From positions 23,246,875-23,310,874 of the forward strand of contig OZ234495.1 of NCBI GenBank assembly GCA_965153455.1: a DNA stretch of 64,000 nucleotides. The letters are read 5' to 3'. The notes beneath the pieces were generated by a model. That model saw nothing but the letters and a program-made list of their open reading frames with translations, was not told the DNA's origin and ran no database searches. The position numbers were made by a program, and so were the translations under genes. The stretch's first letter is position 1; the number at the start of each line of letters is the position of its first letter. Shown piece by piece: positions 1 to 11,045 of this stretch. The DNA comes from Sphagnum compactum (taxonomy: Eukaryota > Bryophyta > Sphagnopsida > Sphagnales).

Positions 1-14
1 TTAATTTTTTGACT

Positions 15-361
15 ATATTACAATGCAAAATATAAACAAGCTTTCTATTTATCATGCATATTATAGTGAGGAGTGTACGAGCAATTTGTTTTGTACTCAG
101 GTTGTTTGTGGGAACTTCAGTTTTTTGTTTCTTGTGCATATTATAGTACAAAAGACAAGCATATTTCCTATCTACCATAGATATCCAAGTGTTCCATAAC
201 TACATTCAGTTTTGGTTTCATAAAGCTTTTAGTTTTTAGTTTTTTTGTGTATATTACAGTGCAAAATATACGTAAGCTTTTTATCTATTGTGCACATTAC
301 AACGAAGAGTGCACAAGTAGTTTGTTTTGTTTGTATTCAAGTTGTTTTTGGGAACTTTGTC
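15..361. repeat. Two-unit direct repeat, period about 235 bp
   Basis: The stretch from 15 to about 122 recurs diverged from 250 to about 361. Both units start with TATATTACA-TGCAAAATATA, run through AAGCTTT and end in TTTGGGAACTT or TGTGGGAACTT. The remainder of 1-417 is AT-rich, with no gene seen. Confidence 0.6.
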
Positions 362-417
362 AATTGTGTTGTATGGTTTAGTTAGTACCTAGCCCAAGCA
401 GGAAAAGAATTGCACTT

Positions 418-1603
418 ATGAATGTTGTTGGCATCATTGACATGCAACAGAAATGCTTGTTTGCTTGTTTTGAAGGTTACATTGTTAGCAGGTATGGATT
501 TGCAAATGTCCTTGGAAGTGGGTTCAAATATATCCATTGTGACTTAGCAAATCCACTTAAATACTTGACAATAACTTTAACTATAAGGTCTAGCTTTGTT
601 TCTACCATTTCCCCTCACCTAAATGTGGGGTCCTTCATACAGGTGCTCAAATTTGAGTTCACTTTCAGAAATAGGTTTGAGAGAGGAGATGGGGATTTTG
701 TATTAAGAGTTGGGGCTACTACTATTATTGAACAAATTGACCCTTTTCTTGTTTGCTTGCACTTTGTTCCCACACATTCAATATTATATTTTATGCAAAG
801 GGTAAATTTGGAAAAGTTAAGAACCATGGAGTTAATGATCACTAAGATATATGAGCAATTTGCCAAGGCTTTTATCCTGGTAGTTGTAGATGGGTTGGGC
901 AGTAATGATGCACAAGCATTATCATTTTATCCTGAGTTCTTTACATAATACATGCAACTAGTTAAGATGTACGATATTGGCAACCCTGCAACAATGTTGG
1001 TCAAAAACATTGGAAGCTCTTAGTTTAGTGAAAAGCAGTTGGTAATTAATTATGCCACCATCTTTGTGATTCATGCTCCTGATGTTATAGCTGTTACAAG
1101 GTTGATTAAAATCCACAATAAAAGAAGAAAGGGTCAAAATTTTGCAACCAACTCTAAGGTATGTTCAGATTTGAAATATTTGTGTGTTGAAACCTTCTTA
1201 TTAGGAAGCAAGTTACAAATGTTGATTCCATGACTTTTAATGTTGCAATTGCAAGTTGTGGGGACATTGATAATCCCAACTAGTGCAGCTTGCTTTGAGA
1301 ACGTTTGTGGAGAAATGTCATCTCCCATCTCTCACAAATAGAAACGTTGGTTACTATTGCCAAGTCTATGAGTGTATGGTTTTTGTTCAATCTCAACCTT
1401 CCATTGCTTGCAAAATCAAGCAAGTGTGCACTAAAAAATTTGATTATACGTTGTTTGACCCATGGACTAAACCATTGCTTAGACACAAGCTCATCAGTCC
1501 TGAAGATTTCAGATCAAAACAAGGTTTCTTTTGCCTATTTAGAAAAAAGAAACTTGAAGGCAAATTTGTCTTAATTCCCACAGCAGAGGTCATGGGTATT
1601 TAG
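418..1603 (+). pseudogene. Broken replication protein A (RPA1)-like gene
   Basis: A 176-codon open frame from the ATG at 418 is followed, after a stop at 946, by further frames with similar composition up to about 1603. The best clue lies at about 975-1140. It reads roughly NPATMLVKNIGSS, stop, FSEKQL, then ATIFVIHAPDVIAVTRLIKIH and KGQNF. This resembles the end of the second OB-fold of RPA1, where plant RPA1 has a conserved pattern of F-G-K-x-L, a Ser/Thr-rich strand, N-P-D and a short helix ending in G-K. The earlier segment (about codons 65-105, NVGSFIQV then VLRVGATTIIEQI) could be another OB-fold. An in-frame stop at 1021 and frame changes at about 1230-1290 argue for a pseudogene, although introns could explain part of this. 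Plant Helitrons often carry RPA-like genes, and a Helitron-class element lies just downstream, so this may be its accessory gene. The family call is tentative. Confidence 0.38.
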
Positions 1604-2754
1604 CTTGAAAAAATATCCAATAGGGAAAATTGTGGAAGCAATAGAAGAGTGAAAAAAAATTCCAAACAAAAAAGTGTAAAGGTAGAAGAAGATTATGGTT
1701 CACTTCAAAAATTAATTTTAATTGAAAAATTAGGTGGACTACAAAAGTTAAAGTGAAATTAGGTTAACTTTTTTTTTTTAATCGACAATTTAGATTGATT
1801 TCAATTTTCATTTGGTTTTATATGAATTTGCAAAAATAAATTTCACATAATTTTCAGAACTTAAAATGAAAAATGACCAAATTGAAATTTTAAAAAAACA
1901 CATAATGAACATAGTTATTGAATTAGCCAAACATGGAGATTTTTAATTTGATTCAATAGCATATTTATTAAAATATTCAATAAGTTCAAAATTAATCCGA
2001 AAAAATAGCATGTGTTATTTACAAAAATGTCTAACAATTGGTACGCCTCAAGCATTGGAGTGTTGTCAATGTGAATTAATCGAGAATTTTTGTCTAATTT
2101 ACATCATGGAAAAAGCCACAGATGAAAATACTTATATACAAAAAATGTGATTACCTACTTTGAATGGAAGATTGTGAGGTGATTTCACTGCGACATATTG
2201 GATATCAAAATATTTACAACTTCCAATTCATATTTGGAACAAAAATAACTGTCAAATTATGATGAAAGTAAGAAAGGAAAATGAAAACCATGTCTTGAAC
2301 ATATTATAATTGAACATGCTATAACATGTGATCCCATTATAAATTCTTCAAATATCCACACTTGTGATGCATATGACATAAAATATGAAAATCATAATAA
2401 TATCAATAATGAATTAATCAAGTTCAACATAAACAAAAAAGGTTTAATTAAAATTTTGAATTAAATAAAAATTCATCCTAAATGGTTGTCACAAGATATT
2501 GCATTAGCTTTCATTCAAAAAATTCATATTTGGGTTTCAACACATCACAAATTAATCATCATCTTAAACATCTAAAATTCACATCCCAGTAAAATAATGA
2601 TCATGAAATTCATCTTTTTCAACCAAAAGAACCAAAAATCCTTGAAAATATTATAGATCCAAATCTTTCATTTAATTCACTAATTGTTCCACCTACTATT
2701 CAATGTGTGAAATTAAAAAAAATGTAAAATCAAACTTAAAATGATGTCAATCAA
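1604..2754. other. AT-rich stretch without a recognisable gene
   Basis: Very A/T-rich sequence between the RPA-like remnant and the first clear Helentron coding remnant. Short frames read as low-complexity Lys/Asn/Ile/Phe. It may be the decayed 5' part of the Helentron coding region. I saw no intact frame, RNA gene or clear repeat. Confidence 0.4.
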
Positions 2755-3060
2755 ATGGTGCCAATCAAATGTGATGTCAAATGTGATAATATTGTTAAAG
2801 ACAATTTTATTGATTTAACAAGTAAAAATCCTATTTTAATTAAAGAAAAAATAACTCCAATTGGAAACATACGAAATAACAACAATATTAAAGATAATCT
2901 CATTGGTCCTTCAAGTAAAAATATTCCACATCATGTTTATAATAAATACATATATATATGGGTTGTGATTTTCCTACCAAAAATGTTTTAAAACCATTTG
3001 ATGAAACTAATAGAAATGAAAACCATCTTAATAGTTTTGTCCAATTAACGAAAGAAAATC

Positions 3061-3956
3061 TTGTTTCAACAAAAAAAAAAAGAAAAAAAAAACCTTGACC
3101 AAAATAATGACTACAAAAATATTATTAAATATAAGAAAGATATTAAAGACATAGCCAAACATGCATGTTATTGTTGTAAAACATTGTGTTTCACATTTCA
3201 AATTTGTCTTGTTTTTAAATTATATTTTAATAAATTTCTTAATGATTTAAAAAGTAAAAAAATAGAAGACCTTATATTTATACGTAATTCTTATCGAAAG
3301 AAAATTGATTGTGGCAAACAATTGAACATGATTTTACATGAACATATTACAAATAATCAATCGAACTTTAAATTTGTTCTAATTTTAAATAAAATTGAAG
3401 AACGTTTAATTACACACCACGTCTTGCATTCGCACAAATATTCCAACTAAATGGGTATGGACAATATAGAATGCATGGAAGCATTCTTAATTTTCCAACA
3501 AATTTAGATTTGGTACAAACTATATTGCTTTGATTGTCGTATGATGATAGTTCAATTGCAATATTTTTGAAAAGAAAATTAAAATACAAATCCATATACA
3601 TATCAAGTTATGTTCGTCCTAACATAGTGATAAAAACTTTACAAGAACTTTGCCGAACTCCATTATATAAAAGTGCAAAAATTTCAATTAGACCAAACTA
3701 GCAAAATTGAGTGGAATTAGCAAATACAAATGAAACTACAAAATTAGGAGAATACACAATTGATGCAAATTTAGAAATAAAAAAACCAAACATGTTTGAA
3801 ACAATAATTGATGAAGATTACACAAACACATCAACGCAAAATATTTTAAATCTTGAACATGTTATTGACAACAATGACAAATCGCTAACAATAATTCCTA
3901 GAAAAGGTTTTCAACCTCTTGGATTATTTCGTGATGCACATTCTAAAAAATTATAA
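3061..3956 (+). pseudogene. Helentron N-terminal (DUF6570-like) remnant
   Basis: A frame at 3061-3450 contains AKHACYCCKTL (about residues 36-46), a CxxC-type knuckle, and ends with LNKIEERLITHH. The sense continues after a frame break with features typical of this region in Helentron proteins: QLNGYGQYRMHGSILNFPTN (about 3450-3510), LPYDDSSIAIFLKRKLKYKS and NVVRPN-like segments to about 3690. A second frame (3711-3956) adds an acidic linker ending GFQPLGLFRDAH. The region lies directly upstream of the Rep domain, as expected. It is broken by frame changes near 3440 and a stop near 3700. Confidence 0.6.
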
Positions 3957-4620
3957 CTTTCCGGCATTATTTTATGGGCATCCAAAACCATCACTTGCAT
4001 GTTCGTATCAAAAGATTGTGCAAGCAAAACTAATTAGTATAAATAGAAAATTTGCATATCATATAAATAATATATATTTTTACAGAATCAAAATTCTAAT
4101 TCATTTTATATTATCTTGTGTATGGATTTGTATTTGTAAAGCAAAATTGTTAGACCGTGTTTTAAAAACTAGTGATGTTTCAATTAATGTAAATTTAAAT
4201 AAAATATTGAAATCATATTTAGGATATAAAAAATTAAGTCACATAAGAACATCTCCAAATTATTTGAATCGTCTTTGTAAAGATGTGTTTGCAATGAGTA
4301 GACAACTTGGCCCACTAACATTTTTCGTGACATTCACAACAGGTGTAAATAATTGGTCAACTTTTACAAAAACATTAAAAGAATTATATGATCAATACAT
4401 TGGTGAAAATTTGGGAATAATAAAAGATGATTCATTAAGTATTAAGGAACTTGTTAGAAATGATCTTGTCATTTGTGCACGTTATTATGAACATATAATG
4501 AATAGTTTTCATAAATTTATCTAAAATACTAATTTGATTTTTGATAAGGTGAAAATTTAATTTTTTATAACCGAATTTCAATCAAGAGGTTTACCCCATG
4601 ATCACATATTATTGTGGGTA
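3919..4620 (+). pseudogene. Helentron Rep (Helitron-like N) domain remnant with HUH motif
   Basis: The frame beginning at 3919 contains YQKIVQAKLISINRKFAYHI (about 4005-4065) and LGPLTFFVTFTTGVNNW (about 4306-4356), the hallmark opening of the Helitron Rep domain. The same frame, after TAA codons at 4522 and 4558, reads EFQSRGLPHDHILLWV (4573-4620). The His-Asp-His at 4597-4605 matches the metal-binding HUH position of rolling-circle nucleases, although the middle residue is usually hydrophobic. Rep proteins of this type nick one DNA strand to start rolling-circle transposition. The two stops, plus another at about 4642, inactivate this copy. Confidence 0.75.
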
Positions 4621-5029
4621 CAAAACACTCCTACATTTAGTGTTTAAGAAATGAAAAAATTGAATGTTTTGTAGATAAATATTTAACAATTGATCAAACA
4701 ATGCTTCCAATCGAAATTCATAATATGCAAATACATCAACATAAAAGAACATATAGAAAAAAAACATCAACCAATTTGTTAATTTCAATATCCAAAATCA
4801 CCAATGAAACATACAAAAATATTATTGCCTTTAAATGAATAAAATGAATGCCAAACCATGATGAGATTAGTATTCAAATTTATAAAAAGTTTATCGACAT
4901 GGGATTAGGTGAATATATCTCTTTTCAACAATTTTTATTAGATTTACAAATAAATGGAAAAAATATACTTTTGGATTACGTTACATAATTAAAAACCAAC
5001 TTTATTTTTAAAATGAAACCAATTGATTT

Positions 5030-5545
5030 ACACACAAACGTATTTGGCATACATGCAAGACCCTTATGGAGAGCAAATATAGATGCACAACATATCTTAG
5101 ATCCATATGTAGCAACATTGTATTATACTTCTTATTTGACAAAAATAGATAAATCTATAACTCATGAAATGTAAATCATATTAAACAAATGTAAGCATGA
5201 ACAAACATAAGCATATGAATGCATTAAAAAACTAGGAAATGCATTTTTAAATGCACAACAAATGTCTATACAACAAGCTATACATATAACATTATCCATA
5301 CCATCATACCATTCAATAAGATCATTTCAGTTTATAAACACATGTTAACAACAAGGTAAAACATTTGTATTATTACCATAAAAAATAATACAAGGCTTAT
5401 CTCCAAATTATACAGAAATCCATTGCAAATCATTAGTTGATAAGTATATTAATCAAAATGAAAGATTAAATTATTTGTGTTTAGTAGAATTTGTAGCTAA
5501 TTATGATACAAAAGTAAATAAAAATGTAATAAAAGTAAAATAATT
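5030..5545 (+). pseudogene. Helentron Rep C-terminal and linker remnant
   Basis: Recognisable pieces are HARPLWRANIDAQHILDPYV (about 5055-5115), GNAFLNAQQMSIQQAIHITL (about 5235-5295), then SIRSFQFINTC (about 5316-5345). The last is SPNYTEIHCKSLVDKYINQN followed by a Leu-rich LCLVEFVANYD (about 5400-5510). These match the order of segments between the Rep domain and the helicase of Helentrons, including the region that normally holds the catalytic tyrosine or tyrosines. Several TAA codons (for example 5173, 5208, 5344, 5380) break the frame. Confidence 0.65.
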
Positions 5546-6094
5546 CGTTGGGTTTCACTGAATCAACATAAAAATCCAGAAATCATTATAAATAATTATT
5601 ACTTTTATTTACACCATTTCAAAAACCAGAACTCAATTTGCAAAATAATTGTGATTCATGGAAAAATGCTTATATGGAATTTAAAAATGATATAGAAAAA
5701 AGGCAAAAACTTTATATATATAATTTTAATCCATCCAACAATTTTGATATTGAATGGGACAATTTAGAATCATAAGTTAAAGCATACACAAAAATCCATC
5801 AAACAAATGGATGGGAAAATTATTTTTGAATGAAATAATTGATAATGCAAGTAATCCACATAAAAATATATTATTCATTAATACCAAAAAAATTGAACCA
5901 TATGAAAATTTTGCACAATCAAAAAATAAAAATGTCAAAAAAAAGTTGTTAAGACATGATGTTTTCCATCGAACAAACAATTTCATGACATACAAAGGGT
6001 TTTCCTCACATATGAGATAATTAAATAATGAACAAAGAATTATTATTGATGATATCTTATACGAAAAAATAAAAAACCTTACAAAACCATTTCA

Positions 6095-7530
6095 TAGTTT
6101 CTAACAAGTGGTGCAAGGACAGGGAAAGTGTTCACCTTCATTTGTATTATACAAAACATGTTATGATATTATACTAAACAAATTACAAATGATAATCCTT
6201 TAAAACCAAAAATTATGAAATTGGCATACACAAGAAAAACAACATTTAACATTAATAGCACAATGATACATTCTACACTTGCAATTCCATTGAATAAAAA
6301 TCTAACAAAACTTAAGTGATGAAAGACGATACACATTTATAAAAACATATGGTCAACTTTGTTTGCTTGTTATAGATGAAACATATTTGGTCGGTAATAA
6401 AATGTTATCTTTCATTGATCATAAACTATGTATTATAAAACAAGTCCATAATGAATTTAGTGGTGGATTAAATGTAATAATGATTGGTGATTTTTATCAA
6501 GCACCCCCTTTTCAAAATTCATGGATTTTTAAACCAATAACTAACACTTTTAATATTATTGCATCAAACTATTGGTTAGAATATGTACAATGTTATGAAT
6601 TACAAACAGTGATGCGATAAGATGATATAAATTTTATTAACATACACTACTACAAAATGTGGATGCAATTCACTAGTCCCCGTTCATTAGACCAGTGAAT
6701 TTACTATTTCTTCACTAGTCCCCGTTCACTACAACCAGTCAATTCACTCAAAATCCAGTGAAATCACTTGGCGTATAGGGACAAATTTTGTTGTAGTGAT
6801 ATTGAATAGGTTTAAACCTACATCACAAACAATTGAAGACATAAAATGTATGAACAATAATCGTTTGAGGACCCCACCGATAGACAACACTTTACCACAT
6901 TTATTTTACACAAATGTTAAATCAAATATGCATAACAAAAATGTATTTTGAAACACATTAGGTGAAACATTCACATTCTTGGCACGTGATGTTCATACTA
7001 AAACATGTCCTTCTCATTTCAAATTATCAAATTTACCATCTCAAACAACTGGTTTACATTATGAAATTTTGGTTAAGAAAAAAATGTTAATGGATTTATT
7101 TGCAAGGAATTATGAAACATTTGATGGTCTTATGAATGGTGCTGATGGAATTTTTGAAGATTTTACAGAAATTATTTCAAAATCTTTGGTTTGGATACAT
7201 CTCCATAACCCTAATATTGGACATAATACACAAATAAAAAATTTATAAATTTATGATGAATTCCCAAGGTTTGACAAACAATGGACACCAATTGAACATA
7301 AAATTCTTGAAATACAAATAGGTAGTAATCTTTCACACACTATCACAAGAATCCAATTCCCAATCCAATTAGCTATGACATGAACTATACATCGTTCACA
7401 AGGGTTGACTCTCGATCGTTTAGCATTTGATCCGACCGGTGTGACAAAACATGGTCTAAGATATATTGCATTATCGAGGGTTCATTCAAAAAAAATTTGT
7501 ATTTACTTTCTTTGCTATTGAATAATTTTT
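6095..7530 (+). pseudogene. Helentron PIF1-like helicase remnant
   Basis: SF1 helicase motifs appear in order. Walker A is degenerate, TSGARTGKVF (about 6104-6133, expected GxxGTGKS). Walker B is LLVIDETYLVG (about 6363-6395), followed by GGLNVIMIGDFYQAPPF (about 6453-6512, motif III). Then come NYETFDGLMNGADGIFEDF (about 7107-7163), TIHRSQGLTLDRLAFD (about 7385-7432) and HGLRYIALSRVHS (about 7450-7487). Sense is broken by stops near 6200-6320, 6618, 6949 and 7246-7248, and by a MITE at 6645-6798. This domain would unwind DNA during rolling-circle transposition. It retains helicase signatures up to motif VI but cannot be translated as one protein. Confidence 0.8.
6645..6798 (-). mobile_element. 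CACTA-type MITE, copy 1 (inside helicase remnant)
   Basis: A 154-bp element with ends CACTACTACAAAATGT and (right end reverse-complemented) CACTACAACAAAATTTG, flanked by a perfect 3-bp target duplication ATA (6642-6644 and 6799-6801). Copies at 43517 and 49428 have the same ends in the opposite orientation. The interior repeats ACTAGTGAA/TTCACTAGT and CCAGTGAATT motifs, which resemble subterminal transposase-binding repeats. Ends starting CACTA plus 3-bp duplications are diagnostic of the CACTA (En/Spm) superfamily. Removing the element and one ATA makes the helicase sense continuous (FINI then LNRF). Confidence 0.88.
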
Positions 7531-7536
7531 TTTCAA

Positions 7537-8312
7537 ATGCATCGTTTTGTTCAAGAAGATATGTTTCACTTAAAAACAAATGCACAATACAAACTTGCTA
7601 TTGTTTCTTTAAAATCCTACCATTTAGAATTTATTATTATAAAATTTCTTAATACTCGTTCTTTCACATTACATTTTGAAAATGTCCTTGTAGATCCAAA
7701 GTTATTAACCTCACATATTTTTTGTTTAAATGAAACAAGAATAAGAAATGTTCATCTAAATTCAAAAACTTACAATGTTTCATCACAAAAGGTCCATATA
7801 TTATCATGTTATGATCAACATGGCATTATGGTATTTTATGATGACAATGTGTCATTGACATAAATCACAACAATCACAAATTCTGGTGCTGAATTTATCA
7901 CTGCACTTTTTAATGATAACACACGAAAAAATTATACATAATTGCAATATATAAACCTCCCAAGATGCAAATGTCACATTTTAATTCTATCCTAGAAAAC
8001 ACTATACAAAAAATGCCTTCACATTGTCCAATTGTAATAATTGGAGATTTCAATATAGACATTTTAACAAAAACAAATCAATCATTAACATTACAAACAT
8101 TCATAAATAAATATAATTTTAAATTCAATTTTATAGAAAGCACCACTATTAATGATACAAAAATAGATCACATATGGACAAATGCACCAATACAACAATG
8201 TCATTCTGGAATGACACAAGCATATTGGACAAATCATAAACCCATTTATTTTGCTTTCAAATTACCCGACTATGTTCCTCAATTTATATTACCACAAAAT
8301 ACCACAAAATGA
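7537..8312 (+). pseudogene. Helentron C-terminal AP-type endonuclease remnant
   Basis: The frame at 7537-7863 contains HIFCLNETRIRN (about 7708-7743), matching the metal-binding Glu motif of the endonuclease/exonuclease/phosphatase fold. A stop at 7861 and frame changes follow. The second frame (7965-8312) has IVIIGDFNIDIL (about 8030-8066), the GDFN motif, and IDHIWTN (about 8163-8184). It then has YWTNHKPIYFAF (about 8223-8258), equivalent to the usual S-D-H motif but with Asn in place of Asp. This domain is a hallmark of Helentrons. It is degraded here, with the first and second halves out of register. Confidence 0.75.
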
Positions 8313-8497
8313 CTTCATAACACATAAATGCATGTACACATAAACACATACAAATAAATAACAAAATAATATATGTACTTATATACATACATAAAATGCA
8401 CATGTACAACATCTTATCTATTAGCAGGGCCAACGTGTTTGTGATGCCTTGTTAACTATTGGCGGATTGAACTTGCCAAATTAATATTATATTATAA

Positions 8498-9956
8498 GAG
8501 CATCTCCACTAGTGCTCAGTATGTGACTCCATACATTTATTGTGAAAAAGTCAAAATGTGCAGGTTTAGCTCACGAAATTGGTTTTTCTACACCAAATTC
8601 ATGCAAATTTGATTCTTTTGCAATTGTGTTCAATGTCTTATTCCCATTAGTTGTAATTTAAGTCTAGACTTTTTTTTTTAGGGTGAGTGCAAATTTTACT
8701 GCATTAAAAAGTGACAAAAAAAAAGTTCTCATAAATCTATTTGAGAAGGAGTTTAAATTTTTTTTGTTGAGCCTTGAGACCATTAGGTGGTTAGGTAGGA
8801 ACAACTCATTGATTTCAAGCTATTTTTTCATTTTGAAAAAACTGACCTAGAAATCATTGTTTTGTACAAATGTGCACAAATCTAGCATAAGATACATTTT
8901 TAAAAAAAAAATGGACATTGGAAAAAAAAGAAGTTTTCAATGACAAAAAAAAGTCCATAAAAAGTAACATAGAATTGACACATCAAAATTTTTGAAACTT
9001 GTTTTTCATCAATATATTTTTGGATTAAATTTGAGTCCTTAGCTATGAATTATTGAACCAAATGTTTTTTATGTCAACTTATAAAATCTCTAATACTCAT
9101 TTTAATGTCCATACCTTATAACATTTTATGAATTATACATTAAAAATAACCTACATTCAAGTTAATGATATCAAACCATGTCCCTAAATTGATAACTTCA
9201 TTTTTATAATACATTTTTCTATTTGAATCATATCCAAATTACATATATGCCACTATGACATTCATATTGTCCAGTGTGACTTGCAAGGGCCTTCACAAAA
9301 TGAATATTTAAAAAAAAGTCAATTCATTTTTTAGATTTGCAATATTTTTTGTGATCTACAGTAGTCTAACATACATTGAGGTAAAATTAGAATTGAGGTT
9401 CACAAGAAATGTTGCAACTAAATAAGCCCCCCAATTATATGTCCATGCCATTAACCTAGGTAAAAAATGGTGACAAACAATTAAAGGAATGATTTTTTTG
9501 CTTAGCCAATGAGGCAATGCATGCACCAAAGTGGCTCAAGGTTTTTTCTTTTGCAAAGGGTGTGATGTGGTTTTTTAGTTATTTTTGTTTTCAAGGTGTT
9601 CCCAAAGGGTTGTCATCAGGTTCCCAAAGGGTTCCCAAGATGTTCCCAATAGCACCGCACTTTATCCTATACGTTTGGCTGAACGATCTCCTTGATTTTT
9701 AGTGGGATTTCCACTATTTTAGATTTCAATGTTCTCAGCAATGTTCCCAACATGTTTCTCAAGTTCCCCCACGTGTTCCCAAAGATATTCCCCAAGAATT
9801 CCACACATTTGTTTCACCTTCCCCATTCTTCTTCTACCAGTCCAAACAAATTGGTGCCCATAAAGTTCCAATCATCTTTTTTGTGAGGTATCAAGAGTGT
9901 ACCTCGTTCCCACGCTCTTATAAAAACCCTCTCACAATACTAATCTAAACATGCTC
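8498..9956. mobile_element. Possible non-autonomous PIF/Harbinger-like element, 1.46 kb
   Basis: The left end GAGCATCTCCACTAGTGCTC is preceded by TAA (8495-8497). A related right end, read inward as GAGCATGTTTAG followed by TTAGTATTGTGAG, is followed by TAA (9957-9959). The left end matches the better-defined element at 9972-10338. The right end matches less well, so the boundaries are uncertain. The interior is AT-rich with no transposase seen. At 9595-9780 there is a cluster of GTTCCCAA-type words that also occurs near 27560-27700. Confidence 0.4.
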
Positions 9957-9971
9957 TAACATCCAATGTTA

Positions 9972-10338
9972 GAGCATCGCCACCGCTGCTCAGTATGTCA
10001 CTCTGGATAACAAAATTAAATGTCTAACTTTAGTTGGTTTTTTTTTGCCAACAATAAAATTGTAACCGGAACTGCATATATGTAGGCACTACTTATAGCA
10101 AATCACCTGGACCAATCATTATGATCGACCAATCAGAAATACTGAGCCGCAGTCAGGTCCAATTTAATACACTCTTTTTCGGAGGTGCACAACTGCGTTG
10201 CGCCTTTCACCAGCCACGGCAAGCGGCACGAATTTGGTGCAGAAAAACGAATTTCCTGAGCTAAACTGGCACATTTTGACTTTTTCGGAATAAATTTTAC
10301 TGTCTTGAGTCACATACTGAGCACCGGTGGAGATGCTC
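9972..10338. mobile_element. PIF/Harbinger-type (Tourist-like) MITE, 367 bp
   Basis: Inverted ends of about 30 bp start GAGCATCGCCACC on the left (9972) and, reverse-complemented, GAGCATCTCCACC on the right (10338). Both continue into GTGCTCAGTATGT- or GCTGCTCAGTATGT-type sequence and then CACTC or GACTC. A TTA target duplication flanks it (9969-9971 and 10339-10341). A 3-bp TTA/TAA duplication and no coding capacity fit a Harbinger-type MITE. Confidence 0.75.
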
Positions 10339-10679
10339 TTAGGGTGTGCTTGTATGTAACTTTGGCACCACCACCATAAGATTTTTGTACTTAGGTGCAA
10401 AAATAGGATAATAAGGTGATTGCAGTCAATTGTGTCATAACCCATAACACACAAACTTGCACATTGTGTTCACAATTATAAACATAAATATCATATACCG
10501 GGAAGCTTTGCATGTCCAATAGTTAATCTTTCTGCTGGAGGTGCAAGGTATTTCCCCACTTTGAGAAACTTTCAAAATGTAAGGCAGTGAGTGCATCATC
10601 CTTGATCCTTGGAGACACTACTGTAGTCCAAACCCTAAACCCTATTAACGCATACAAGCTCACATAGTCAGAAGAATTG

Positions 10680-11045
10680 GCCTCCTACCTCCATTGCCAC
10701 AAACATACCCAGAATATGAACAAGAAGCTAAAGAATTGACCATCAGATCATTTGAAGAATGCTTGCAATTGCATGACATTGCTCCTGCTTGATACAATAT
10801 TCTGGAATCGGAAACTTGTGAAGTCAAAAATGGAGGCTCCATTGAATCATACATGGAAACCCTTCACAGAACAACCCCAAAGAACAATGCATCCACAGTG
10901 GCTGTCACTTCGGGCACATGTGCACATGAAGAAGTTGCTGCTCCAAGATGTGAAGAAGGGAACTTTGGTGGAAGAGCAACTTTTCCCTGGACTACATTGC
11001 AGTGCTCTTCTTTGTGTCATCATCTTCTGAGAACCAGGGACATGT
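10680..11045 (+). other. Coding-like remnant in the AP2 3' flank
   Basis: Frames in this flank have protein-like composition, for example PEYEQEAKELTIRSFEECLQ (about 10705-10765) ending at TGA, and, in another frame at 10831-11028, KPFTEQPQR then HVHMKKLLLQDVKKGTLVEE. Copy 2 (33.64-34.01 kb, opposite strand) keeps similar frames with a few substitutions, and copy 3 keeps only the distal part. No family is recognised. It could be untranslated sequence of the AP2-like gene or a broken exon of an unrelated gene. Confidence 0.2.

Larger units (their letters stand above)
2755..8312 (+). mobile_element. Decayed Helentron (Rep + PIF1 helicase + endonuclease)
   Basis: Coding remnants on one strand follow the order of an autonomous Helentron. 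A DUF6570-like region (about 3160-3690) comes first, then a Helitron-like N domain with an HUH motif (4265-4620). Rep C-terminal segments follow (5035-5520), then a PIF1-like helicase with recognisable motifs (6100-7490), and last an endonuclease/exonuclease/phosphatase domain (7700-8290). The combination of helicase plus EN domain, with phrases such as LWRANIDAQHILDPYVA near 5070, fits Helentron rather than the canonical plant Helitron. Many stops and frameshifts are present (in-frame TAA at 4522 and 4558), and a MITE interrupts the helicase, so this copy cannot be autonomous. Termini were not located; the coordinates cover only the coding remnants. Confidence 0.8.
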
